Shown piece by piece: positions 53,333 to 62,547 of a DNA stretch of 64,000 nt. Each line of letters begins with the position of its first letter. The stretch's first letter is position 1. The position numbers and the translations under genes were made by a program. Below the pieces are notes generated by a model. That model made no database searches and had not been told where the DNA came from. It saw only the letters and a list, made by a program, of their open reading frames with translations. Source of the DNA: Akkermansia muciniphila (GTDB lineage Bacteria; Verrucomicrobiota; Verrucomicrobiia; Opitutales; UBA953). The stretch covers positions 102,778-166,777 of the forward strand of contig CALQLO010000002.1 in assembly GCA_943331445.1 (NCBI GenBank), read 5' to 3'.

Positions 53333-55090
53333 ATGACCCAAGGACCCCCGAACCCCAAAACTGACTTTGTCGGCGGAAGGAATCCCCGCTCTCCCAGGAC
53401 CGCCGGGGCATGGGCCGTCTTTGGGGTTAGGCTTAAGCAATTGCTCATCGCCATCCCTATTCTCGGCTTGGCGGTTTTGTGTGCCTTACTCTTTTCCACC
53501 GATAAGCGTACTACCCGCCAGAAGGATGGCGCCCTGACGACGGAGCAACTCGAGCAATTGAGGCGACGCTCCACGGATCTCGAAGCCGCCTTTGAGAAGG
53601 TACGCCAGGAGCGTTTCGAACTTAAGGAAGAAGATTTACAGCTCTTACAACGTGCCTTGGTGGCGCAGGAAGAATATATCTCGGCCCGCCAGTCGGTCGG
53701 GACGGATGACTCCCGCTTGACGACATTACGCCGCCGCCTGCACTTGCTCCGGAGTGAACGCCTGCGCCGGGAGTCCGATGAAGCCGAAGTCAAGGCGCTG
53801 AGTTTAGCCAAAGCCGACCCCGCCACGGCGATGGCGTTATTGCGACGGGCCTTAGAGTGTGAGAATGAGATTACCAACAAGTGGGAAGCCGCCGGCTTGG
53901 CGGATCCTGGCCGCCGGGCACGATTAGATACGCGCCTCCGCCGACTGGAGTCCGAGTTATTGTGGACGAAGGGGCGGGAATTGGAGGCCGAAGGGGAAAA
54001 GGCGATTAAGGCAGAGAAGTTTGAGCAGGCTGCCGCCCAGTTGGCCGCGTCTATTGAGAAGGAAGTCGAGTTCCTAGCCCGATATCGCGACGTGCGGGAC
54101 ACGGAATTCGGACGGGTCGATAAACTGACCGGTCGTCGGGATACAGCCCTATCCGGCGTCGCATGGCGTCAGGTTGCTGAACAACGTTCCTTCGCGGAGT
54201 CAGCTGAGCAGGCCGCCAATTGGGATAAGGCGGCGAGCGATTGGCAGAAGGCGATCGATATTTTTGGCCGCTTACTCACGGAGTTCCCGCGCAGCCAATT
54301 TGCCGATCGGTCTCTGGAAGTGAAGATGGGGGTGCGCCTCAACTTCGCTCGGTTACACAAGGATATCGCCGCTGCTTTGGGCGGGATGGAAAAAATGCGC
54401 GGGCAACTACGGAGGCATGACGCCGAAGCCGCCGTGCGGGAGGCCACAGATTTATTGGAACGAGGACGGCGTCTCTCCGCCGCCAATACCGGCGCGTTCG
54501 ATGTCGGTTCACCTGAGCGCGAAGAGCTAGAGTTTATCGTCGCTCATGAAGCCGCCGCCCGGGCGTTGCTTCCAAGTATCTCGGCACAGCTTTTACCCGT
54601 TCCCGGGGTGAAGATCCGGATGTATCGGACCGAGATCCCACAAGGGCTTTACGCCTCATTGATGGGCGCGAATCCCAGTTCGGTCCGCCGAGAGACTAAT
54701 CCAGTGGAATCGGTTTCGTATGCCGAGGTGACGCAATTTTGTCGTCGCTTAGGCTGGCTCTCCGGTTTGACCGTCCGACTTCCGACCGTGGCCGAGTTTG
54801 CCGCGGCGGCCGGCGACGTCACCAAGCCGGTACCACTCTCGCAAGCTTGGGTCGCGGATAATACGGACGGCGTGAGCGCCCGCTCGGTGGGTAGTGCGCA
54901 GCCTAACGCCTATGGATTTCACGACCTCCTCGGTAATGTCGAGGAATGGGCCCAAGCACCCGAGGGCGCTACGCAGGCGCCGGTACTTGGCGGTAGCATT
55001 ATGGCCTCAGCCTCGTCCGGCCTGCCTAACCGGGCGGTTTTAAAGCGGGAAAAAGCCCGAACGCTCGGTTTTCGCATCATCGTTGAATAA
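53333..55090 (+). CDS. Membrane-anchored coiled-coil protein with C-terminal FGE/SUMF1-like domain
   Basis: This 585-residue protein has an N-terminal membrane helix (LLIAIPILGLAVLCALLFST, about residues 37-56), a long charged helical region with coiled-coil pattern (about 65-420, for example TEQLEQLRRRSTDLEAAFEK and SAEQAANWDKAASDWQKAID), and a C-terminal formylglycine-generating-enzyme-like fold from about 428: YRTEIPQGLYASLMGANPSS, NPVESVSYAEVTQFCRRLGW, RLPTVAEFAAAA, GFHDLLGNVEEWAQ and TLGFRIIVE. The two Cys residues of true FGE are not both evident, so a binding or scaffold role is more likely than formylglycine formation. Divergent from tyrA and upstream of the dehydratase gene. Confidence 0.75.
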   Translation: MTQGPPNPKTDFVGGRNPRSPRTAGAWAVFGVRLKQLLIAIPILGLAVLCALLFSTDKRTTRQKDGALTTEQLEQLRRRSTDLEAAFEKVRQERFELKEEDLQLLQRALVAQEEYISARQSVGTDDSRLTTLRRRLHLLRSERLRRESDEAEVKALSLAKADPATAMALLRRALECENEITNKWEAAGLADPGRRARLDTRLRRLESELLWTKGRELEAEGEKAIKAEKFEQAAAQLAASIEKEVEFLARYRDVRDTEFGRVDKLTGRRDTALSGVAWRQVAEQRSFAESAEQAANWDKAASDWQKAIDIFGRLLTEFPRSQFADRSLEVKMGVRLNFARLHKDIAAALGGMEKMRGQLRRHDAEAAVREATDLLERGRRLSAANTGAFDVGSPEREELEFIVAHEAAARALLPSISAQLLPVPGVKIRMYRTEIPQGLYASLMGANPSSVRRETNPVESVSYAEVTQFCRRLGWLSGLTVRLPTVAEFAAAAGDVTKPVPLSQAWVADNTDGVSARSVGSAQPNAYGFHDLLGNVEEWAQAPEGATQAPVLGGSIMASASSGLPNRAVLKREKARTLGFRIIVE

Positions 55091-55122
55091 AAGAGCCTAG
55101 GGCTATAAATACCCAGACCCCC

Positions 55123-57024
55123 ATGCAGACCCCCGTCAATCGCCTCCAGCGTGCCGCGTTCTTCTTCGCGGTCTATGGCGTCTTGGCTGCGCTTTCCCTT
55201 TGGTTTGCTTATGAGCTCCGCTTTACGGGGATCGCGGAATATAGCCGGGATGACGAAAAAATAGCGGACGCCTTTATGGGGCACCAACGACTGGTGGCTT
55301 TACTCTGGCTGGTGCCGCTCAAGGTGCTCGCCCTAGGTTTTTCGGGACAGTTCCGCGGGGTCTTTTATTATTTTCGCCTGCCCGATGCCTTACGCATGGG
55401 AGCGGCCCTGGCGGCGACCACGGCCATCGCCCTAATTCTGCCATCGGCGGCCGGCGGGGTTGATCCAGCCAGCACCTTCGGACTTCCCCGCGGCGTCACC
55501 CTGGTGGACTTCAACCTCTCCCTAATTCTCTTCATCGGCTTTCGCGTTTCCATCCGCACCCTTCGCGAGCGCTTCTGGACTAAGAATGGCGGGACGCCTG
55601 GCATCGTCGAGCGCATCGCCATTGTGGGCGCGGGGCAAGTGGGAGCGCAGCTAGCCGCCGATTTGATCGCCCGGCGCGGGCACGGGATTGAGCCCGTCTG
55701 CTTCCTTGATGACGATATCAGCAAGCATCGGTTAAACATTCATGGAGTGCCGGTCATCGGCGCCCCCGAGCTGATGTCGGAGCTAGCGGAGAAATACGGT
55801 GTCACCGAAATCATTCTCGCGCTCCCCGCGAACAGTGTGCGACGGATTCGCGAGGTAAGTTCGCTCGCGACCGCGAGCGGCCTCCGCGTGTTGGTGGTGC
55901 CCTCGATGGCCGAGCTCGCCGGTGGTCGCGTGCGCGCCTCCGATCTCCGCCCCATCTCGGTTGAAGACTTATTAGGTCGCGAGCCAGCCAAACTCGATGA
56001 TGAGGCCATCGATGCGATGATTGCCGGTCGCATCGTGATGGTGACCGGGGCGGGAGGCAGTATCGGCACCGAGATTTGTCGTCAAGTGGCTGCCCGCCAG
56101 CCCGCCCGGATTATCATTTTAGACCAATGCGAGGTGCTGCTTTACCAGTGCGAGCAGGAGTTGATTGGGGCCGGGGCCGGAGCACTGATTTCCCCGGTGG
56201 TCGCTGACGTGACGGATGAAGCCCGCTTGCGGCATCTGTTTGCGACGCTCCGTCCGAGCCTAGTCCTGCATGCTGCTGCGCATAAGCATGTCCCCTTGAT
56301 GGAATCCCAGCCGGGCGAAGCCCTGCAAAATAATGTGCTCGGCACGGCCGTAGTGGCGCAACTGGCGGCCGAGTTCGGGGTAGAGAAGTTCGTCCTGATT
56401 TCCTCCGACAAGGCCGTTAACCCAACGAATGTCATGGGCGCCACCAAGCGACTCGCCGAATTGGTGGTGCAGGCGATGCAATCCCGCCCGGCTAACCGGA
56501 CGAGTTTTGTCGCAGTGCGCTTTGGCAATGTGCTGGGTTCGTCCGGCTCCGTCATCCCAATTTTCCGTAAGCAGATTGCTGCGGGCGGCCCGGTGACCGT
56601 GACCCATCCCGATGTGAAGCGGTACTTCATGACCATCCCGGAGGCCGTGGGGCTCGTGCTACAAAGTGCGACCCTCGGCGGCGGTGGCGAAATTCTGGTA
56701 CTCGAAATGGGCCAGCCCTTGAAGATTATTGATGTGGCCCGCCAACTCGTGGAGCTCAGCGGCTTGCGGCCAGATATCGACATCGAGATCCGTATCACCG
56801 GCCTGCGTCCCGGCGAGAAATTGGTCGAGGAGTTGCAGCATGAGGGCGAACAGTATCGTCCGACCGAACACCCGAGGGTCTTCCGCTTTGTTGTCGACCA
56901 CCCGCGCCATGCGGAATTGCCCGACCTCCTTGCCCGTGTGAAGGCCTTGATTCCGCTCGATCGCCAGCCGTGCAAGCGCGGCATCCGTGAGTTGGTGCCG
57001 GAATATTCGCCTTACCTAGAGTAG
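55123..57024 (+). CDS. Nucleotide-sugar 4,6-dehydratase, membrane-bound (CapD/WbpM/FlaA1 family)
   Basis: This 633-residue protein makes keto-deoxy UDP-sugars for surface polysaccharide. The N-terminus has four membrane helices (about residues 10-135). A CoA-binding-like Rossmann domain follows (IAIVGAGQVGAQLAADLIAR near 167, VCFLDDDISKHRLNIHGVPV), then the catalytic short-chain dehydrogenase domain: VTGAGGSIGTEICRQVAARQ near 307, HAAAHKHVPLMESQP, SSDKAVNPTNVMGATKRLAE (Met-x3-Lys in place of Tyr-x3-Lys, as is usual in the family) and VRFGNVLGSSGSVIPIFRKQ. No other glycan genes are in the window. Expressed possibly with the FGE-like gene, 32 bases upstream. Confidence 0.9.
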   Translation: MQTPVNRLQRAAFFFAVYGVLAALSLWFAYELRFTGIAEYSRDDEKIADAFMGHQRLVALLWLVPLKVLALGFSGQFRGVFYYFRLPDALRMGAALAATTAIALILPSAAGGVDPASTFGLPRGVTLVDFNLSLILFIGFRVSIRTLRERFWTKNGGTPGIVERIAIVGAGQVGAQLAADLIARRGHGIEPVCFLDDDISKHRLNIHGVPVIGAPELMSELAEKYGVTEIILALPANSVRRIREVSSLATASGLRVLVVPSMAELAGGRVRASDLRPISVEDLLGREPAKLDDEAIDAMIAGRIVMVTGAGGSIGTEICRQVAARQPARIIILDQCEVLLYQCEQELIGAGAGALISPVVADVTDEARLRHLFATLRPSLVLHAAAHKHVPLMESQPGEALQNNVLGTAVVAQLAAEFGVEKFVLISSDKAVNPTNVMGATKRLAELVVQAMQSRPANRTSFVAVRFGNVLGSSGSVIPIFRKQIAAGGPVTVTHPDVKRYFMTIPEAVGLVLQSATLGGGGEILVLEMGQPLKIIDVARQLVELSGLRPDIDIEIRITGLRPGEKLVEELQHEGEQYRPTEHPRVFRFVVDHPRHAELPDLLARVKALIPLDRQPCKRGIRELVPEYSPYLE

Positions 57025-57075
57025 TTTTGCAGGTTCGGGCTTCACAGGCGGGCAAGCCTTGGCCACGCTACGCCT

Positions 57076-57597
57076 ATGGCTCGTGCGCTTTCCTCCGTTC
57101 CCAAGGTCGGCATCATTATGGGCTCCCAATCGGATTGGGAGACGATGATGAATACCGCCGAGACCCTCAAGAAGCTCGGCGTTGCTTACGAGGCCGAGGT
57201 GGTGAGCGCCCATCGCACGCCTCTTAAATTAAAGGATTACGCCCTGGCCGCCCGGTCCCGCGGCCTGCAGGTCATCATCGCTGGTGCCGGTGGCGCCGCG
57301 CATCTTCCGGGGATGGTGGCGGCAATGACTTCTTTGCCCGTTTTGGGCGTACCAGTGCAATCCAAGTCTCTGGACGGCATCGACTCCCTTCTCTCGATTG
57401 TGCAGATGCCCGCGGGAATTCCGGTACATACCTTTGCCGTTGGCCGGGCCGGCGCGGTCAACGCCGCGCTCGGTGCGGCGGCCATCCTCGCTCTGTCTGA
57501 TCCGAAGTTAGCGAAAAAACTCGATGCTTACCGCGCCGCGCAAACGAAGGCCGTGCTCGATAACCCGATTCCTGGCCGCAAGGGCAAGAAGCGTTAA
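57076..57597 (+). CDS. purE: 5-(carboxyamino)imidazole ribonucleotide mutase
   Basis: PurE (class I) moves the carboxyl group of N5-CAIR to make CAIR in purine synthesis. Motifs: [14 protein letters not shown] at the N-terminus, [15 protein letters not shown] with the catalytic His, [39 protein letters not shown]. 173 residues, normal. Its class I type agrees with the presence of purK 3 bases downstream, which supplies N5-CAIR. Confidence 0.96.
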   Translation: MARALSSVPKVGIIMGSQSDWETMMNTAETLKKLGVAYEAEVVSAHRTPLKLKDYALAARSRGLQVIIAGAGGAAHLPGMVAAMTSLPVLGVPVQSKSLDGIDSLLSIVQMPAGIPVHTFAVGRAGAVNAALGAAAILALSDPKLAKKLDAYRAAQTKAVLDNPIPGRKGKKR

Positions 57598-57600
57598 GCC

Positions 57601-58734
57601 ATGGAGCACCCTCTGTTACCTGGTGGCACCATCGGTATTCTCGGCGGCGGCCAGCTCGGCCGGATGTCCGCCATCGCGGCCCGCCGGATGGGCTATAAGG
57701 TGCGCACGTTTGATCCTTCGTCCGGCGCTTGTGCCGCGGGCATCGCCGACGAACACGTGACAGCCGAGTGGAGTGACACGGCCGCACTTACCCGCTTCGC
57801 ACAAGGTTGCGGACGGATCACGCTCGAGTTCGAGAATATCCCGCCGGCGACCGTCGAGTTCGTCGCAAAGTCCGTGCCCAGTCACCCTTCGGCTAATGTC
57901 TTAGCCATCTGCCAGAATCGCCGCCGAGAGAAAGAGTTTCTCCGCACAGCGGGTATCCCTTGTGCCAACTTCGCCGTGGTGTCCTCGCTCGTTGAATTAC
58001 AGTCAGCCGTGAAGACCATCGGTTTCCCCTGTGTATTGAAGACCGCGGATTTCGGTTATGATGGCAAAGGTCAGGTCAAGTTGCCGACCGCCGAGGCGGA
58101 TCTCGCGGCAGCGTGGAATAAGATTGGTGGCGCCGTAGGGGTACTTGAAGCGTGGGTGCCGTTCCAGATGGAGATTTCGGTACTTGTGGCGCGTACGGTT
58201 GATGGTCGCACCGCAGTCTACGACCCGGCCGAAAATATCCATCGGAACCACATCCTGCACCTCTCGATTTCGCCAGCCCGTATCTCCGAAGCCACCGCCA
58301 CCGAGGCGCGTGCCTTGGCGCTCAGCATCGCCGAGAAGATCAGCCTCGTCGGCCTCCTCGCTGTAGAGATGTTCGTGAAGGACGGACGGATCGTCGTGAA
58401 TGAACTGGCTCCGCGACCGCACAACAGCGGCCACCAGACTTTCGACGCCAATGAAACCAGCCAGTTTGAGCAACACATCCGCGCCGTGTGCGGCCTGCCG
58501 CTTGGCGGCACGAAGCCGCTCGCGCCATCCGCGATGGTTAACCTCCTCGGCGATCTTTGGCGCAATGGGCAGGAGCCTGATTGGACCAAGGTCCTGGCGG
58601 ATCCTTCCGCGAAACTTCACTTGTACGATAAGGGCAAGGCTGCGCCTGGCCGTAAGATGGGCCACATCACCGTCACCGCGCCGACGCTCGAAGAAGCGAT
58701 TCGCCGCGCCGAAGCACTGCACGCCGCGCTCTGA
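57601..58734 (+). CDS. purK: N5-carboxyaminoimidazole ribonucleotide synthase
   Basis: PurK uses ATP and bicarbonate to make N5-CAIR from AIR. The ATP-grasp protein has 377 residues: IGILGGGQLGRMSAIAARRM (N-terminal AIR site), TLEFENIPPATVEF, FPCVLKTADFGYDGKGQVKL (ATP Lys), VLEAWVPFQMEISVLVARTV, NELAPRPHNSGHQTFDANET and QFEQHIRAVCGLPLG. Cotranscribed with purE (3-base gap) and followed after 3 bases by a small membrane-protein gene. Confidence 0.95.
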   Translation: MEHPLLPGGTIGILGGGQLGRMSAIAARRMGYKVRTFDPSSGACAAGIADEHVTAEWSDTAALTRFAQGCGRITLEFENIPPATVEFVAKSVPSHPSANVLAICQNRRREKEFLRTAGIPCANFAVVSSLVELQSAVKTIGFPCVLKTADFGYDGKGQVKLPTAEADLAAAWNKIGGAVGVLEAWVPFQMEISVLVARTVDGRTAVYDPAENIHRNHILHLSISPARISEATATEARALALSIAEKISLVGLLAVEMFVKDGRIVVNELAPRPHNSGHQTFDANETSQFEQHIRAVCGLPLGGTKPLAPSAMVNLLGDLWRNGQEPDWTKVLADPSAKLHLYDKGKAAPGRKMGHITVTAPTLEEAIRRAEALHAAL

Positions 58735-58737
58735 TCT

Positions 58738-59112
58738 ATGTCGGCGGTATTGTATCTATTCTGGGCGAATATCTTTATTCTGGTTCCAGTTGGCTTCGCC
58801 ACGTTGCTCAAGCCGTCGGTCACGGATCAGGGAGCGTTCGTGGAAAGCGCCGGGTGGCGCATGCTGGCTGGCTCCCTTTGGATCGCCATCCTCGTTTGTT
58901 CCGTCCTCGGTCTAGTCTCACCGGGAAGCTTCCTTTGGCTTCTGGTCTTTCAGGTGATTTACAAATCCGTTTGGCTTCTCGCCTATGCCGTGCCCCGGCT
59001 TGGTTCAGCCCGGCGCGCGGAAATCCCCGCGGGCATCGCCTGCTCGTTCCTGGTGATCGTCCTCGTCTGGCCTTGGTTCATCCCCTGGCGCCAGATGCTC
59101 GCCGCACTCTAA
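58738..59112 (+). CDS. Small integral membrane protein, function unknown
   Basis: This 124-residue protein has four predicted membrane helices (FWANIFILVPVGFATLLKPS, MLAGSLWIAILVCSVLGLVS, FLWLLVFQVIYKSVWLLAYA, GIACSFLVIVLVWPWFIPW). I recognise no family. It follows purK by 3 bases and is presumably in the purEK transcript, but the sequence suggests no purine role. Its stop abuts the stop of the next gene on the opposite strand. Confidence 0.7.
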   Translation: MSAVLYLFWANIFILVPVGFATLLKPSVTDQGAFVESAGWRMLAGSLWIAILVCSVLGLVSPGSFLWLLVFQVIYKSVWLLAYAVPRLGSARRAEIPAGIACSFLVIVLVWPWFIPWRQMLAAL

Positions 59113-59565
59113 TTAGTCGATTAGGTCTGGCTTACGGCAGAAGAGTTCGAGCGGAATCTGGCCGAGGCTGAGGAAAAGCAGGACGGCCTGGAAGACGGGA
59201 ATCTTCGCCTTCATGTGGGCGTTTTGGGCGATGTAGTTTTTCGCCATCACTTCGCAGATCATCGTAAATGCGAAGAGCACGGACGCGACACACAGCAGTG
59301 CGAACAGCCAGTTCCAGAGCTTATCACGGGTGATCCGGCGCCAGGGTAGGAATAGAAGAATGGCGTAGCCGATGAAGAACCAAGACTCCGCGCGCAAGGC
59401 GACGGGGAAGGTGACCACGGCTGGATTCCAGCGCGGCAGGACGTGGAGTGAGCTAATGGTGAATCCGCCGATGAGTTCGTTCACGGCTAGACCTATGCAG
59501 AGCATTCCGAATAACACCGAGCTAACCCGGGCGTAGCGGATACGTTGGGCGACGACGTCATGCAT
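59113..59565 (-). CDS. Integral membrane protein, function unknown
   Basis: From the ATG at 59565 this is a 150-residue protein (MHDVVAQRIRYARVSSVLFG) with four membrane helices (VLFGMLCIGLAVNELIGGFT, WFFIGYAILLFLPWRRI, WLFALLCVASVLFAFTMICE, VFQAVLLFLSLGQIPLELF). The frame is open up to 59691, but that part overlaps prmA and looks non-native. Family unknown. It lies 38 bases after prmA, likely the last gene of purN-prmA. Confidence 0.68.
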   Translation of the reverse strand: MHDVVAQRIRYARVSSVLFGMLCIGLAVNELIGGFTISSLHVLPRWNPAVVTFPVALRAESWFFIGYAILLFLPWRRITRDKLWNWLFALLCVASVLFAFTMICEVMAKNYIAQNAHMKAKIPVFQAVLLFLSLGQIPLELFCRKPDLID

Positions 59566-59603
59566 GGTGTGAGGGAAGTGGGAAGGTGTGCCGAAGCAAA
59601 TGC

Positions 59604-60491
59604 TCAGAGCGGACGGAACAGCGCTACGTCGCTCCATTCGCCCATGATGCGGCCATCGGACTTCATCCCATCGCCCCACGCTTCGCGACACTTGGCCTCG
59701 AAGTGGGCGCGGACAGAGTCCTGCTCTTTGGCCAGAATGCCGCTCAGGGCAAGGACGCCGCCGGGGCTGACCGAGTCGACGAGGTTATCGGCGTAGATGC
59801 AGAGGACGTCGCTGATGATATTGGCGAGCACGACATCGGCTCGGCCGGTGAGCCGGAAGCCTTCTTCAAGCCCGGCGTGGTGGAAAGCCACCGCCTCATC
59901 GGCGATGCCGTTCTCACTGCGATTGGCGATGCTCACCCGAACGGATTCTGGGTCGCGATCGAAGCCGGCAATGCGACCGCAGCCGAGTTTGGCGGCGGAG
60001 AGGGCGAGGATGCCAGAGCCACAACCGGCATCGGTCACCGAAACTTTAGCCGGCGGGTGGGTTTCCAGAAAATCCATCAGGCGGATGGCACAGAGGCGGG
60101 TGGTCGGGTGGTCGCCCGTACCGAAGGCTAAGCCAGCGTCGAACCAGATCACGGCAGCGTCCGCCGGGACGGAATGCTTTCCTCGCATCCAAGCCGGAAC
60201 CCAGTGGAGTCGACCATGATCCCAAGGCTTCAAGTGCTCCTTGTAGGCCTCCTTCCAGTCCTTGTCGGCGAGAATGGTTTCGTCGTAGGCCTCGGGGAGT
60301 TTTTTAAAGGCCTTGCGCAGTCCGGCCCAGGCTTCATCCGCTTCCGGTTTCGTCTCGAAGTAGCCCATCACGAAGTGCGGCTTCCCCGGGCCTTCATGGA
60401 AGAGCATCCAGTTCGAGCGGGTAAGCTCGCAGAAATGGTCCTCGAGGGGCTGGACCATGTCCTCATGGATGGGGCACTTCAGTTCGATCAT
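59604..60491 (-). CDS. prmA: Ribosomal protein L11 methyltransferase-like protein
   Basis: PrmA trimethylates ribosomal protein L11. The 295-residue protein has the substrate-binding N-terminus followed by the methyltransferase core: FDAGLAFGTGDHPTTRLCAI, motif I TDAGCGSGILALSAAKLG, motif II IAGFDRDPESV, motif IV DVVLANIISDVLCIYADNLV. The GTGxHxTT segment is a hallmark of PrmA. The N-terminal part is less conserved than usual, so another protein substrate is conceivable. It overlaps purN by ATGA. Confidence 0.85.
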   Translation of the reverse strand: MIELKCPIHEDMVQPLEDHFCELTRSNWMLFHEGPGKPHFVMGYFETKPEADEAWAGLRKAFKKLPEAYDETILADKDWKEAYKEHLKPWDHGRLHWVPAWMRGKHSVPADAAVIWFDAGLAFGTGDHPTTRLCAIRLMDFLETHPPAKVSVTDAGCGSGILALSAAKLGCGRIAGFDRDPESVRVSIANRSENGIADEAVAFHHAGLEEGFRLTGRADVVLANIISDVLCIYADNLVDSVSPGGVLALSGILAKEQDSVRAHFEAKCREAWGDGMKSDGRIMGEWSDVALFRPL

Positions 60492-61069
60492 GGGGTAAGG
60501 CTTTCGCTCAGTCGGGCGATCACCGCGGGGAGCAACGTGTGCTCCGCGGCGTGGATTTTATTCGCGAACGATTCTAGAGTATCGTCAGGCGTGCGGCGGA
60601 CGCGGGTCTGGCCGAGGTGGGCGCCGCCATCGATCTCGGCATTAACCCAATGGACGGTGCAGCCAGCCTCCGGCACATTCGCCGCCCAAGCCTGGCCGAT
60701 ACCATCGAGACCCGGGAAGGCCGGGAGTAGGCTGGGGTGCAGATTGACGATCCGGCCAGAGAAAGCCTCGAGGAGGGGGGCCTTAATGACGCGCATGAAG
60801 CCCGCCAAGACGACCAAGTCGATCCGCTCAGCCTTCAAAGCTTCGGCCCAAGCGTGTTCACGCTCCGGGGCGAACTTGGTTTTAAAGGGGCCAGTATCCA
60901 GGAAGCAGGCCGGGACTCCGTATTTCGGTCCGAGCTCGAGCATCTTGGCTGTGGGTACGTCGCACCAGATCCCAACTACCTTTGCCTTGCCGAGGCGCCC
61001 TTCGGCTTGGGCGCGGAGGACGGCGTCGGCATTGGAGCCGCGACCGGAGCCAAGGAGGGCGACGCGCAT
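60488..61069 (-). CDS. purN: Phosphoribosylglycinamide formyltransferase
   Basis: PurN transfers a formyl group from 10-formyltetrahydrofolate to GAR. Motifs: LLGSGRGSNADAV (phosphate loop), LVVLAGFMRV, the catalytic Asn-His in IVNLHPSLLPAFPGLDGIGQ and the Asp in VHWVNAEIDGGAHLGQ. 193 residues from the ATG at 61069, which immediately precedes the first strand (MRVALLGSG); the frame is open to 61192 but that part is not family-like. Divergent from the NamZ-like gene. Confidence 0.94.
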   Translation of the reverse strand: MRVALLGSGRGSNADAVLRAQAEGRLGKAKVVGIWCDVPTAKMLELGPKYGVPACFLDTGPFKTKFAPEREHAWAEALKAERIDLVVLAGFMRVIKAPLLEAFSGRIVNLHPSLLPAFPGLDGIGQAWAANVPEAGCTVHWVNAEIDGGAHLGQTRVRRTPDDTLESFANKIHAAEHTLLPAVIARLSESLTP

Positions 61070-61197
61070 ACATTGAAGGTGGAGGGCCGGCCGTTCTCTG
61101 CAAACGGATTTTCGACCCACCGCGGCGTTCCTCCGAAAAATGAATTCAGACTTTGAACCCGTCGGTAAAACACCGAGGATGCCGCTACCCAAATCCC

Positions 61198-62547
61198 ATG
61201 GACCGCCGCGAGTTTCTTCATCTCACCGCCTTAGGTTCCCTCGGCGCAACTTTTGTTACCGGTTGCTCTGGCGGAGCGGGCGGCGGCGGTGGCTCTCCCG
61301 GCCCCGCCTCCTCTGTGGCGCCCGCCGCCCCTGCGAATTCCAGTATCGGCCCGCGTGCGTCGACGGCGCGTGGGCGCATCATGTTGGGTATCGATAGCTT
61401 GGAGGCCGATGGCTTCGCGTCGCTGCGCGGGCTCCGCTGTGGGCTCGTGACGCACCGGGCCGGCGTCAATGGTTTGGGTTTACGAACGGTTGATGTGCTG
61501 GCCCGCGCGCCCGGCGTGAAACTCGTCAAGCTCTTCGGACCCGAGCACGGCATCGATGGCAATGCCGCCGCCGAAATTGCGATCAAGAATGCCAAGGATG
61601 TGCGGACAGGCTTGCCGGTCTATTCGCTTTACGGAGCCACGCGCAAGCCGACGCCCGAGATGCTCACCGGCTTGGATGCTATCATCATCGATTTCCAGGA
61701 TGTGGGTTCACGCTCGTACACATACATCAGTTGCATGCGCTACGTCATCGAGGCGTGCTTCTCCCTCGATCGCCCCATCCGTGTCATCGTGCTCGATCGC
61801 CCTAATCCGCTAGGCGGCGAAAAGGTCGACGGGCCGTTCCTCGATCGCAAGTGGCGCAGCTACGTGGGCGCCTACGAAATGCCTTATGTGCACGGTTTAA
61901 CGATTGGGGAAATTGCCCGCTGGGCTGTAGCCACCCCTGGCGTGCTGGAGATGGACGAAGCCAAGCGCCGCCGTGGCGTACTTGAGGTCGTCCCGATGCG
62001 CGGCTGGACGCGTGCGATGACGTGGGATCGGACAGGATTAAAATGGACCCCAACGTCCCCGCGCATCCCGACCGCTCAGGCGGCGATGGGTTACGCGATG
62101 GTGGGCTTAGGCTGCCAACTCGGCGACTTCAGCCACAGCTTTGGCGAGCAGATGCCGTTCCGTTTTATCAAATACAGCCGCCGCCATGCGACGGACATCA
62201 TTGCCACGCTCGGCAACACCGTCCCCGGCCTAGCTATGGAGCCGCGTACGATGCCCGATGGTACGCAGGGCGTGTATCTTTCCATTACCGATTACCCGCG
62301 TTTCCGCCCCACGGCGATTTCCCTGCACATGATGCGCCAAACTTGTATCTGGGATTCCAGTAACCCCTTTGCGAAGGCGACCAAGAGTGAGCGTGAACTT
62401 TTCATTAAGCACACCGGGAGCGAGGCTTTCTTCGAGGACCTGCGAACGCGCGGCGCCAAAGTCGACCTCGCCCGCTGGATGGCTCAATGGAACACCGAGG
62501 CCGAAAACTTCCGCGCCCGGACGGCCCGCTTCAAGCTCTACGCCTGA
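61198..62547 (+). CDS. Exo-beta-N-acetylmuramidase NamZ-like (DUF1343/GH171) lipoprotein
   Basis: This 449-residue protein belongs to the former DUF1343 family, now linked to NamZ muramidases that release MurNAc from peptidoglycan. Motifs: GLVTHRAGVN, LVKLFGPEHGIDG, GLPVYSLYGATRKPTPEML, IIIDFQDVGSRSYTYISCM, VLDRPNPLGGEKVDGP and the pre-barrel EMPYVHGLTIGEIARW. The N-terminus MDRREFLHLTALGSLGATFV ends in GCSGG, so it combines a Tat-like RRxFL motif and a lipobox Cys. A Gly/Ala/Pro-rich linker of about 35 residues follows. The start at 61198 was chosen for this signal. Confidence 0.87.
   Translation: MDRREFLHLTALGSLGATFVTGCSGGAGGGGGSPGPASSVAPAAPANSSIGPRASTARGRIMLGIDSLEADGFASLRGLRCGLVTHRAGVNGLGLRTVDVLARAPGVKLVKLFGPEHGIDGNAAAEIAIKNAKDVRTGLPVYSLYGATRKPTPEMLTGLDAIIIDFQDVGSRSYTYISCMRYVIEACFSLDRPIRVIVLDRPNPLGGEKVDGPFLDRKWRSYVGAYEMPYVHGLTIGEIARWAVATPGVLEMDEAKRRRGVLEVVPMRGWTRAMTWDRTGLKWTPTSPRIPTAQAAMGYAMVGLGCQLGDFSHSFGEQMPFRFIKYSRRHATDIIATLGNTVPGLAMEPRTMPDGTQGVYLSITDYPRFRPTAISLHMMRQTCIWDSSNPFAKATKSERELFIKHTGSEAFFEDLRTRGAKVDLARWMAQWNTEAENFRARTARFKLYA

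Noticed and set aside
55082..55112. Promoter TTGAAT-N15-TATAAA before the dehydratase gene
   Set aside because: The spacing of 15 is short and the -35 box overlaps the previous stop codon; it may be active but is not distinguishable from chance.
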